This document shows positions 38,926 to 45,056 of a stretch of DNA of 45,056 nucleotides, piece after piece. The position numbers and the translations under genes are program-made. The notes under the pieces were generated by a model that made no database searches, had not been told where the DNA came from, and was given only the letters and a program-made list of their open reading frames with translations. The number at the start of each line of letters is the position of its first letter. Within the stretch, counting starts at the first letter, position 1. Source of the stretch: Alphaproteobacteria bacterium (lineage in GTDB: Bacteria > Pseudomonadota > Alphaproteobacteria > SHVZ01); contig VGEN01000019.1 in NCBI GenBank assembly GCA_016869285.1, forward strand, positions 1-45,056, read 5' to 3'.

Positions 38926-40029
38926 TTGGAAGAGCTACAACCAAAATATGCAGTCCTTGCCGTTGGCTTCGCGTTGGGCTTGGTCTTCGGCGCAGCCGTC
39001 CAGCGAAGCAACTACTGCACGATGGGTGCGATCTCCGACACAGTGCTGATGGGCGACACGCGCCGGCTGCGTGCCGGGCTGCTCTCGGTCGCGATCGCGA
39101 TGGTCGGAAGCCAGACCCTTGAGGCGCTCGGCCTCGCAAACCTGTCGGTCTCGATCTACCGCGCGCCCGCGCTCGGATGGGCCGGCGCGATCCTCGGCGG
39201 CACCGCTTTCGGCTTCGGCATGGTGCTCGCGGGCGGCTGCGGCAGCCGCATCCTGGTCCGTGCCGGCGCCGGCAACCTGAAAAGCCTGGTCGCCGTGCTC
39301 GTCGTGGCGATTGTCGCGCTGATGACGCTGCGCGGGCTGATCGCGAGCCTGCGCCGGCCCTTCGAGCAAGCAACGCAGATCGACCTCCGCGGCCTCGGCG
39401 CCTCAAGCCAGGGCCTGCCCGACCTCCTCGCGCGCGCGAGCGGGCTCAGCGCCGGTATCTGGCAGACGGTGCTCACCTTTGCGCTCGGCATCGGCATCGC
39501 CGGCTGGGCGCTCTCCTCGCCGCGTTTCCGCCGCGAGCGCACGCTTCTGATCGCGGCTATCCTCGTCGGTCTCGTCATTCCGACGGCATGGGCGGTGACG
39601 ACATGGGGTGCCAGCGATCCCTTCGAGACAATGCAGGTCTCCGGGCTCTCCTTCGTCGCGCCGATCGGCGAGGGGCTGCAGTATCTGATGTTCTTCACCG
39701 GGGCGAGCCTCGGCTTCGGCGCCGCTTCGGTCGGCGGCGTCATCGCCGGTGCGCACGTCGCCGCGCTCCTCTCGGGACAGTTCCGGCTCGAAGGCTTTCG
39801 CGACACGTCCGATCTTCTTCGCCACATCGCCGGCGGCGCGATGATGGGTGTCGGCGGCGTACTCGCGCTCGGCTGCACGATCGGGCAAGGGCTATCCGGG
39901 CTCTCGACCCTGGCGCTCGGTTCCTTCATCTCCGTCGGCGCGATCGTCTTCGGCGCGGTGCTGGCGCTGCGCTGGCTTGAGGAAGGAAGCATGGCAGGTG
40001 CCGTTCGCGCGGTCTTCCGCCGCACTTGA
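38926..40029 (+). CDS. YeeE/YedE-family sulfur-compound transporter (TsuA-like)
   Basis: Membrane protein of 367 residues with two repeats of the YeeE/YedE (DUF395) unit. Conserved cysteine-bearing loops are QRSNYCTMG (near residue 26), AGGCGSRILVRAGAGN (near 102) and ALGCTIGQGLSG (near 315); these cysteines line the thiosulfate path in TsuA. About nine to ten helices are visible. The start is TTG at 38926 after GAGGGAGAG. It is divergent from the TusA-like gene, and the sulfide dehydrogenase genes are 500 bases downstream on the other strand, so uptake or export of thiosulfate or another sulfane compound fits. Confidence 0.88.
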   Translation: MEELQPKYAVLAVGFALGLVFGAAVQRSNYCTMGAISDTVLMGDTRRLRAGLLSVAIAMVGSQTLEALGLANLSVSIYRAPALGWAGAILGGTAFGFGMVLAGGCGSRILVRAGAGNLKSLVAVLVVAIVALMTLRGLIASLRRPFEQATQIDLRGLGASSQGLPDLLARASGLSAGIWQTVLTFALGIGIAGWALSSPRFRRERTLLIAAILVGLVIPTAWAVTTWGASDPFETMQVSGLSFVAPIGEGLQYLMFFTGASLGFGAASVGGVIAGAHVAALLSGQFRLEGFRDTSDLLRHIAGGAMMGVGGVLALGCTIGQGLSGLSTLALGSFISVGAIVFGAVLALRWLEEGSMAGAVRAVFRRT

Positions 40030-40089
40030 TCGCGCCGCTTCGAGCCCTAAAGTCAGGGACCCGGTTCTATCCCCAGGAGTGACAAAGAA

Positions 40090-40410
40090 ATGACGGGCTT
40101 CGACGACCGCAAGAAGGACGCCGAGAAGAAATTCCAGCTCGACGAAGAGATGCGCTTCAAGGTCAATGCCAGGCGCACCAAGCTGCTCGGGCTGTGGGTC
40201 GCGGGCCAGATGGGACTCTCGGGCGACGCCGCCGAGGCCTACGCGAAGTCGCTCGTGGTCGAGGATATGTCGAAGCCGGGCGATGACGATGTCGTCCACA
40301 AGGCCGTGGCCGATCTCAAGGCCAAGGACCTCGACATAAGCGAGCATCGCATCCGCAAGGAGCTCGAGGGCTTCGGCAAGCAGGCACGCGAGCAGCTGAT
40401 GAAGAGCTGA
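40090..40410 (+). CDS. F1-ATPase inhibitor subunit zeta (DUF1476)
   Basis: Protein of 106 residues that matches the alphaproteobacterial zeta subunit: FDDRKKDAEKKFQLDEEM at the N-terminus, KLLGLWVAGQMGLSG in the middle and a C-terminal helix HRIRKELEGFG. In Paracoccus this protein binds F1 and blocks ATP hydrolysis by the F1Fo-ATPase, playing the part of mitochondrial IF1. An AGGAG lies 9 bases before the ATG. It is a free-standing gene between the sulfur transporter and the sulfide dehydrogenase; a functional link to them is not implied beyond general energy metabolism. Confidence 0.93.
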   Translation: MTGFDDRKKDAEKKFQLDEEMRFKVNARRTKLLGLWVAGQMGLSGDAAEAYAKSLVVEDMSKPGDDDVVHKAVADLKAKDLDISEHRIRKELEGFGKQAREQLMKS

Positions 40411-40434
40411 GCGCAGGTCAGGTCATCAAAGAAA

Positions 40435-40460
40435 AAGCCCCGCGTCTTGGCGCGGGGCTT
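40435..40460. terminator. bidirectional Rho-independent terminator
   Basis: Perfect 10-bp stem, AAGCCCCGCG (40435-40444) and CGCGGGGCTT (40451-40460), with a 6-base loop. On the minus strand it is followed by TTTTTC, so it should end the fccB transcript; on the plus strand the tract after the stem is weaker (CTCGCTTCC) but it may also end the zeta-gene transcript. Confidence 0.85.
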
Positions 40461-40481
40461 CTCGCTTCCAGCGAAGGCAGC

Positions 40482-41756
40482 TTAGCCGAACATCTCGCTG
40501 GTGATGCTGGCGTACCAGCCATCGGCATAGATCGATTCGAGCCGGCGGTTCTCGTCGTCCCATTGCCTGGGGCTGGTGCCGCCCGAATCCGGCACTTCGA
40601 TCAACCGTTCGGTGGTGCCGCGATAAACGCCGGCAACCGAGATCGCATAGTCCTTGCCGACATGGCTGTAGCAGGTGTTGACCATTGCCGCAGCGGGCGG
40701 CGTCTTGCCCTGCAACATAGCAACCGACGCGAGCGCCGCGACCTTGCCCTGACTGCTGGCGGCGAAGCCCGACTTTGGCATCGGAGCGGCGATGGTCGCA
40801 TCGCCGACGACATGGACGCCTTTCACCAGCCTCGACTCGAAGCTGCTGGCATCGATCGGGCACCAGCCGGACTGGTCGGCGAGGCCGGAGTCGCGCGCGA
40901 TCTTGGCCGCCATTTGCGGCGGGATCACGTTGGCGACCGCCGCCTTGTGCTGCTGGCCGAACTCGCTCTCGAGCGTCTTCGTGCGCACGTCGACCTTGAC
41001 CACCTTGCCGTCCTTGCCGACCGGAACCCACTCGATCATGCCCGGATAGAGCTTCGCCCAGGCGTCCTGGAACAACGGCTGCTTGGAGAAGTTCTCCTTG
41101 GCATCGAGGATCAGGATCTTCGAGCGCGGCTTCGACTGCTTGAGATAGCTCGCGATCATCGAGACGCGCTCATAGGGGCCCGGCGGGCAGCGGAACGGGT
41201 TGGCCGGCGCGGCCATGACGAAGAGCCCGCCGTCAGGCATGGACTCGAGCTGACGGCGCAGCACCAAGGTCTGCTCGCCGGCTCGCCAGGCATGCGGCAT
41301 CGCCTGAGCCGCCTTCTCGTCATAGCCGGCAATCGCGTTCCAGCGGATGTCGATGCCGGGCGAGACGATCAGGCGGTCATAGGGGAGCATGCGTCCCCCG
41401 GCGAGGCGGACGCGCTTCCTGTCATGCTCGATGGCCGCCGCGCTGTCCTGCGCCACGGTGATACCCGACTTGGCGAGCCGGTCGTAGCCGAAGCTGATGG
41501 AGTCGATCTTGCGCCAGCCGCCGATCACCAGATTCGAGTAGGGGCAGGTGACGAAGCGCCGGTTCGGTTCGACCAGCGTAACCTGGAGCTGGGGTGAGGC
41601 CTTCTTGAGATATCGGGCGGCGGTGGCGCCGCCGAAGCCGCCGCCGATCACGACGACCCGCGCGGCCGCCTGGCCATAGACGATCGCCGGCATGCCGAAG
41701 GTGGCGGAAGCGCCGGCCGCACCGGCGAGGAAGCGGCGACGTGAGAGACTGGTCAT
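40482..41756 (-). CDS. fccB: flavocytochrome c sulfide dehydrogenase flavoprotein subunit (FccB/SoxF-like)
   Basis: Flavoprotein of 424 residues that oxidises sulfide in the periplasm and passes electrons to a cytochrome c partner. A twin-arginine signal is present (SRRRFLAGAAG). The FAD fold is at VVVIGGGFGG (about 34-43); Cys71 in FVTCPYSN matches the cysteine that binds flavin covalently in FccB; Cys190 (NPFRCPPGPYER) and Cys362 (NTCYS) match the redox disulfide. The C-terminal FCSD flavin domain is complete. Its upstream neighbour, 13 bases away, is the cytochrome c gene, completing an FccAB pair. Electrons would reach the aa3 oxidase of this window through soluble cytochrome c. Confidence 0.93.
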   Translation of the reverse strand: MTSLSRRRFLAGAAGASATFGMPAIVYGQAAARVVVIGGGFGGATAARYLKKASPQLQVTLVEPNRRFVTCPYSNLVIGGWRKIDSISFGYDRLAKSGITVAQDSAAAIEHDRKRVRLAGGRMLPYDRLIVSPGIDIRWNAIAGYDEKAAQAMPHAWRAGEQTLVLRRQLESMPDGGLFVMAAPANPFRCPPGPYERVSMIASYLKQSKPRSKILILDAKENFSKQPLFQDAWAKLYPGMIEWVPVGKDGKVVKVDVRTKTLESEFGQQHKAAVANVIPPQMAAKIARDSGLADQSGWCPIDASSFESRLVKGVHVVGDATIAAPMPKSGFAASSQGKVAALASVAMLQGKTPPAAAMVNTCYSHVGKDYAISVAGVYRGTTERLIEVPDSGGTSPRQWDDENRRLESIYADGWYASITSEMFG

Positions 41757-41769
41757 CTAAGGTCCTCCC

Positions 41770-42060
41770 TTACCGCAGCCGTGAGAAATGAAGGGCGAGA
41801 CCGGCGATCTCATCGTCGGTATAGCCCTTGGCCAGACGGTTCATGACGGTGGCCGGACGGCTCCCGGCCTTGAAGGCCTTGAGCTGGTTGGCAAGGTAGG
41901 CCTGCTGCTGACCTCTGAGGCCTGGAATGCCGCCCGAACCGTCAGCGCTGGCGCCATGGCATCCCGAGCAGGTGGCGGCGAGTATGGTGACGTCCGCAGA
42001 TTGCGCAAAGGCGGGCGCGGCTATCAGCGCAATTAACAGTGAAAATCCGCAAATTCTCAT
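41770..42060 (-). CDS. monoheme cytochrome c, FccA/SoxE-like
   Basis: Exported cytochrome of 96 residues: signal peptide of about 19 residues (SLLIALIAAPAFA), then the heme site CSGCH at residues 31-35 and a probable axial methionine at Met73 (TVMNRLAKGY). It is a short class I cytochrome c, like the small subunit of flavocytochrome c. The ATG at 42060 has AAGGGGGT upstream; the longer frame to 42225 has no family features. It lies 13 bases before the fccB gene, and the two should form the sulfide:cytochrome c oxidoreductase. Confidence 0.9.
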   Translation of the reverse strand: MRICGFSLLIALIAAPAFAQSADVTILAATCSGCHGASADGSGGIPGLRGQQQAYLANQLKAFKAGSRPATVMNRLAKGYTDDEIAGLALHFSRLR

Positions 42061-42193
42061 GAGACCCCCTTGATCGATACGTGGATCATAGGCCGGTCCA
42101 CCCCAAACCGTGAGAGCAACTTTAGCACGCTGGCGTCCGGTCTTCGCCTGACTATGATCGCGTCCGTTTTTTTGGCCGGGAACAGTTGCCGAT

Positions 42194-42811
42194 ATGACCA
42201 CCGCCGCAAGCCGTTCCGTCGTCATCTTCGACCTTGGCGGCGTCCTCCTCGACTGGAACCCGCGTTACCTCTACCGCAAGCTCATCCCCGAAGAGGCGGC
42301 GTGCGAGCGGTTCCTCGCCGAGGTCTGCCATCCCGCATGGAACGTCGAACAGGATGGTGGGCGCAGCTTCGCTGAGGCCGAGGCCGAGGCGATCGCGCGC
42401 CATCCCGACAAGGCCGATCTGATCCGGGCCTGGCTCAGGCGCTTCGATGAGATGATCCCGACGGCGATTCAAGGCACGGTCGACATCCTCGAGCGGCTTC
42501 ATGCGAGCGGCGTTCCGCTCTACGCGCTGACCAACTTCTCGCGCGAGACCTTTCCGCCGACCAAGGGGCGCTTTCCCTTCTTCTCGCGCTTCCGCGGCAT
42601 CGTTGTCTCCGGCGACGAGCGGATGCTTAAGCCGGAAGCGCGGATCTACCAGCTCCTCTGCAGCCGCTACGGGGTCCGCCCCGAGGATGCGGTCTTCATC
42701 GACGATTCCCAGAAGAACGCCGAGGGCGCCGGCGCTATCGGTATCCACGGTATCCACTTCCGCGCACCCGCTCAGCTGGAGGAGGAGCTGCGATCCCTCG
42801 GATTTCTCTGA
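42194..42811 (+). CDS. HAD-superfamily hydrolase, YihX-like
   Basis: Hydrolase of 205 residues of HAD subfamily IA. Motif I is FDLGGVLLDW with nucleophile Asp13; motif II is LTNFS, motif III the lysine in MLKPEARIY, and motif IV VFIDDSQKN. The DLGG form, with Gly in place of the second Asp, is found in the YihX/epoxide-hydrolase-like group, whose known members act as sugar-phosphate phosphatases. Substrate unknown. It is divergent from the cytochrome c gene across 133 bases and 68 bases before the gcrA-like gene on the same strand. Confidence 0.88.
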   Translation: MTTAASRSVVIFDLGGVLLDWNPRYLYRKLIPEEAACERFLAEVCHPAWNVEQDGGRSFAEAEAEAIARHPDKADLIRAWLRRFDEMIPTAIQGTVDILERLHASGVPLYALTNFSRETFPPTKGRFPFFSRFRGIVVSGDERMLKPEARIYQLLCSRYGVRPEDAVFIDDSQKNAEGAGAIGIHGIHFRAPAQLEEELRSLGFL

Positions 42812-42848
42812 AATCGCGTCGAACCGAACCGCGTATACCGACGACCCA

Positions 42849-42873
42849 CTCCTGAAGGCGTCACTTTCAGGAG
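42849..42873 (+). promoter_or_regulatory. hairpin enclosing the ribosome-binding site of the GcrA-like gene
   Basis: Arms CTCCTGAA (42849-42856) and TTCAGGAG (42866-42873) are perfectly complementary with a 9-base loop. The second arm contains the AGGAG that sits 6 bases before the ATG at 42880, so folding would hide the ribosome-binding site. This could set a low or conditional translation level; it is not a recognised riboswitch. Confidence 0.6.
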
Positions 42874-42879
42874 CCCAAA

Positions 42880-43320
42880 ATGGGCAAACGCGTATGGACG
42901 GATGAGACGCGGGAGCAGGTGCGAACCCTGTTCACGCAGGGCGGGCTGAGCTATGGCCAGATCTCGCAGCGCCTCGGCATGAGCCGGGACGTGGTCGCAG
43001 GCTTGGTCAATCGCATGAATCTGACCGGCCTGGGGCGCAACCCGGCCCATGGCGGGCACAAGAAGCGCAAACTGGCGGTCGAGCCGCATGAGGCGCCCTT
43101 TAAGACTGCATCCGACAGCCTGATCGACCTCGGCCGCGCCTGCTGCGCCTGGCCGATCGGCGATCCCAAGGGCGCGGATTTCCGTTTCTGCGGCACGCCG
43201 ACCGACGGCCGGAGCCCCTACTGCCTCGCCCATCGTGAGAAGGCCTATACGGCTTCCGAGCCCAGGCGCGAGCGCACGGCCGAGGAGCGTCGCGACCGCC
43301 GCGTTCCCTGGGCGGCCTAA
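42880..43320 (+). CDS. GcrA-family cell-cycle regulator, divergent member
   Basis: Transcription regulator of 146 residues. The N-terminal helix-turn-helix is visible as LSYGQISQRLGMSRDVVAGL (about residues 24-43), and the C-terminal GcrA zinc-binding pattern is CCAWPIGDP ... RFCG ... YCLAH. GcrA recruits sigma-70 to promoters methylated at GANTC in Caulobacter. The start differs from classical GcrA (a short MGKRVWTDETREQ lead in place of MGWTDERVE), so this may be a paralogue. It follows the HAD gene and carries the hairpin described at its ribosome-binding site. The zinc site looks intact. Confidence 0.85.
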   Translation: MGKRVWTDETREQVRTLFTQGGLSYGQISQRLGMSRDVVAGLVNRMNLTGLGRNPAHGGHKKRKLAVEPHEAPFKTASDSLIDLGRACCAWPIGDPKGADFRFCGTPTDGRSPYCLAHREKAYTASEPRRERTAEERRDRRVPWAA

Positions 43321-43637
43321 CCCCTTCTAGACATCCCCCGCGTCGGGGCGTGTGAGGACCTCGCGCTTGCCGACGTGGTTGGCGGCCGAGACGAAAGCTT
43401 CGGCTTGATGCCGTCCGGACTCGCCGGGAAGGTCGATCGCGACGCGTGCCGCCCAACACCCCATCTCCGCGCTCGATGAAGCGGCATCGGCGACCGTTCT
43501 CTAACCACCGACAACCGATCAGCCTCCCGTACAAAAGGCGCTGGCGTGGCTGAGACCGGCCGCTATGATCACGCCCCTCTCTTAGCCGAGACGAGGCTGT
43601 TTCCTGCGCGCTCGGCATCGCCGAAAAAGGGATCGGA
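43321..43637. other. 317-base region without a confident gene
   Basis: Between the gcrA-like gene and the interrupted dehydrogenase. The left half contains a minus-strand open frame described separately as a possible gene remnant. The right half ends in AAAAAGGGATCGGA-ATG, a good ribosome-binding site for the dehydrogenase. No terminator stronger than a short CCCCGCGTCGGGG fold near 43336-43348 was seen. Confidence 0.4.
43327..43500 (-). pseudogene. possible remnant of a coding frame, 57 codons
   Basis: A minus-strand frame runs from just after a TAG at 43501-43503 to a TAG at 43327-43329. It reads RTVADAASSSAEMGCWAAR, continues VAIDLPGESGRHQAEAF and ends KREVLTRPDAGDV, which has the composition of a real high-GC protein rather than the arginine-rich look of shadow frames. 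An internal ATG at 43464 would give 45 residues, without a clear ribosome-binding site. It could be the C-terminal end of a lost gene. No family recognised. Confidence 0.25.
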
Positions 43638-44897
43638 ATGAAGATCGGCTTCATCGGCTTGGGGAAGCTCGGCCTGCCATGTGCCGTGGCGATGGCCGAC
43701 AAAGGCCACGACGTCATGGGCTTCGACCTCGATTCGACCCGCATGTCGCGCGCGCCCCAGCCTTATCGGGAAACTGGGCCCGATGGAGTGTCGCCGTTCA
43801 ACGACTACCTCGCCCGCTCCAGCGTCCGCTTCGGCTCGACGGCCGAGGTCGTCGCCCATGCCGAGATTCTCTTCATCGCGGTGCAGACGCCGCACGAGCG
43901 GCGCTACGAGGGCATCTCCCGCCTGCCCGACGAGCGTATCGACTTCTAGTACGACGCGCTCGCAGCCGCTGTCCGCTCGATCGCCCCCCATCTCAAGCGC
44001 GAGACGATCGTCACGGTCATCTCGACCGTGCTTCCCGGCACGATGCGTCGGGTCGTGCTGCCGCTCCTGCCAGCCGGAACGCGCTTCTGCTACAATCCCT
44101 ACTTCATCGCCATGGGCACGACGATGCGGGACTTCCTGCATCCCGAGTTCGCGCTTCTCGGCGCCAGTGACCCGAGCGTCGCCGACACCTGCGCCGCCTT
44201 CTACCGCACGATCACCGACGCCCCCGCCATGCGCGTTCGCATCGAAGAAGCGGAGCTGATCAAGGTCGCCTACAACACCTTCATCGGCATGAAGATCGTG
44301 TTCGCCAACGCGTTGATGGAGATCTGCCAGAAGATCGAGGGTGCCGATGTCGACGTGGTGACCGGCGTGCTCAAGCAGGCCGGCACGCGCCTGATCAGCG
44401 GCGCCTATATGGATGGCGGCATGGGCGACGGCGGAGGCTGCCATCCGCGCGACAACATCGCCATGTCGTGGCTCGCCCGGAATCTCGATCTCAGCCACGA
44501 CTGGTTCGAGAGCCTCATGGTTGCACGCGAGCGCCAGACCGAGTGGCTGGCCGACCTGATGTGCGCGCACGACCTGCCCAAGGCGATTCTCGGATACAGC
44601 TACAAGCCCGGCACCAACATCACGCTCGGCAGCCCCGCGCTGCTCCTCGAGGTCATGCTGAAGGAGCGCGGCCACGCGGTGCGTATGCTCGATCCGCATG
44701 TCGAGCCGTCCTCAGCCGATGTCTCCACGCTCGCCCCGCACGTCTTCCTCATCGGCACTCGCCACGCGGAGTTTCAGGGTCGGCGCTTCCCCAAAGGCTC
44801 GGTCGTCATCGATCCCTGGCGCTACCTCAACATCACCGATCCCGATGTGACCTACATTGCGGTCGGCCGCGCGCGGCCGACCGGGAGAGACAGCTAG
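43638..44897 (+). pseudogene. UDP-glucose/GDP-mannose dehydrogenase-family gene interrupted by an amber codon
   Basis: One continuous frame of 419 codons broken only by TAG at 43947-43949 (codon 104). Before it: the NAD motif GFIGLGKLGLP and the segment EILFIAVQTPH. After it, in the same frame: YDALAAAVRSIAPHLKRE, then TVISTVLPGT, NPYFIAMGTTMRDFLHPEF, IKVAYNTFIG and the catalytic cysteine at codon 268 in GGGCHPRDN. These are the family's blocks in order, so no bases seem lost. A GAG-to-TAG change is the simplest explanation. Unless the stop is suppressed, only a 103-residue NAD-binding fragment is made; a downstream restart would lack the cofactor site. Enzymes of this family make UDP-glucuronate-type sugars for surface polysaccharides. 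Confidence 0.85.
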
Positions 44898-44906
44898 TAC
44901 CCGGAA

Positions 44907-45056
44907 TCACAATTGGCTGATACGTCGGTCTTTGAAGCGGCGTTGATGGACGTTTGTCTTGGTCCAGACGAACGGCTTGGCGTTCTGGTTGTAGGTTTGG
45001 ATGAAAGCATCGATGTGCTCCCGGAGCTGCTTGATCGAGACGAAAGAGGTGCCGCG
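44907..45056 (-). mobile_element. C-terminal end of an IS630-family transposase (cut by window edge)
   Basis: The minus-strand frame entering from the window's right edge reads SFVSIKQLREHIDAFIQTYN, then QNAKPFVWTKTNVHQRRF, and stops at TGA 44907-44909. The LREHIDAFIQTYN...PFVWTK pattern is the conserved C-terminus of IS630-type DDE transposases, just after the last catalytic Glu region. Only 49 codons are visible. It ends 9 bases beyond the stop of the interrupted dehydrogenase gene and is convergent with it. Confidence 0.85.

Noticed and set aside
43947..43949. Amber codon as pyrrolysine or programmed readthrough
   Set aside because: No pyl genes or recoding element are visible, the protein family does not use pyrrolysine, and all other genes ending in TAG nearby stop normally. 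A nonsense mutation or sequence error is simpler.

Overview
The window is high-GC chromosomal DNA, packed with genes, and most likely comes from an alphaproteobacterium of the Rhodospirillales or Hyphomicrobiales type. Three things support this: an aa3-type cytochrome oxidase assembly cluster with a tiny CoxF-like gene, a gene for the alphaproteobacterial F1-ATPase inhibitor zeta (DUF1476), and a GcrA-family regulator. No tRNA, rRNA, CRISPR array or prophage was seen. The only mobile-element trace is the tail of an IS630-type transposase at the right edge.

Layout. (1) 82-6560, minus strand: a tight six-gene run of an EamA/DMT exporter, an acetolactate-synthase-like ThDP enzyme, a purple-acid-phosphatase-like phosphoesterase, a secernin-like C69 peptidase, a D-2-hydroxyacid dehydrogenase and a methyltransferase. 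Its substrate is unknown. (2) 6726-14559: asd, yqgE, a DsbD/ScsB-like reductase, and a minus-strand run thrC - M16 protease - GNAT acetyltransferase, plus a PAS_5-type protein. asd and thrC are both steps of threonine synthesis. (3) 14634-22221, minus strand: ctaC, ctaD, ctaB, coxF-like, ctaG, ctaE, a terminator, then DUF983, surf1 and an M32 carboxypeptidase. (4) 22524-30393: methylmalonyl-CoA mutase with an abutting cupin gene, an MFS transporter, a type 2 argC and a bifunctional putA.

(5) 30401-38599 is the least ordinary region. It holds a class II aldolase-like gene, two SelA-like PLP enzymes (one with an extra C-terminal beta-rich domain), two tandem M81/MlrC-type metallopeptidases, a predicted 47-residue membrane peptide, and two copies of a very GC-rich long inverted repeat. 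One repeat copy, with perfect 38-nt arms, sits between the two mlrC-like genes. The gene set looks catabolic, but its substrate cannot be read from the sequence.

(6) 38609-42060 carries sulfur genes: a TusA-like sulfur carrier divergent from a YeeE/YedE transporter, and a cytochrome c plus FccB flavoprotein pair that should form a sulfide dehydrogenase feeding electrons to cytochrome c and so to the oxidase in region 3. The zeta inhibitor gene lies between them. (7) 42194-45056: a HAD hydrolase, a GcrA-like regulator whose ribosome-binding site sits in a hairpin, a UDP-glucose dehydrogenase-family gene split by one in-frame amber codon, and the IS630 transposase fragment.

Start codons were adjusted wherever the longest open frame ran far upstream of family homology. 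Functional calls rest on motifs recognised by eye; no database search was run.
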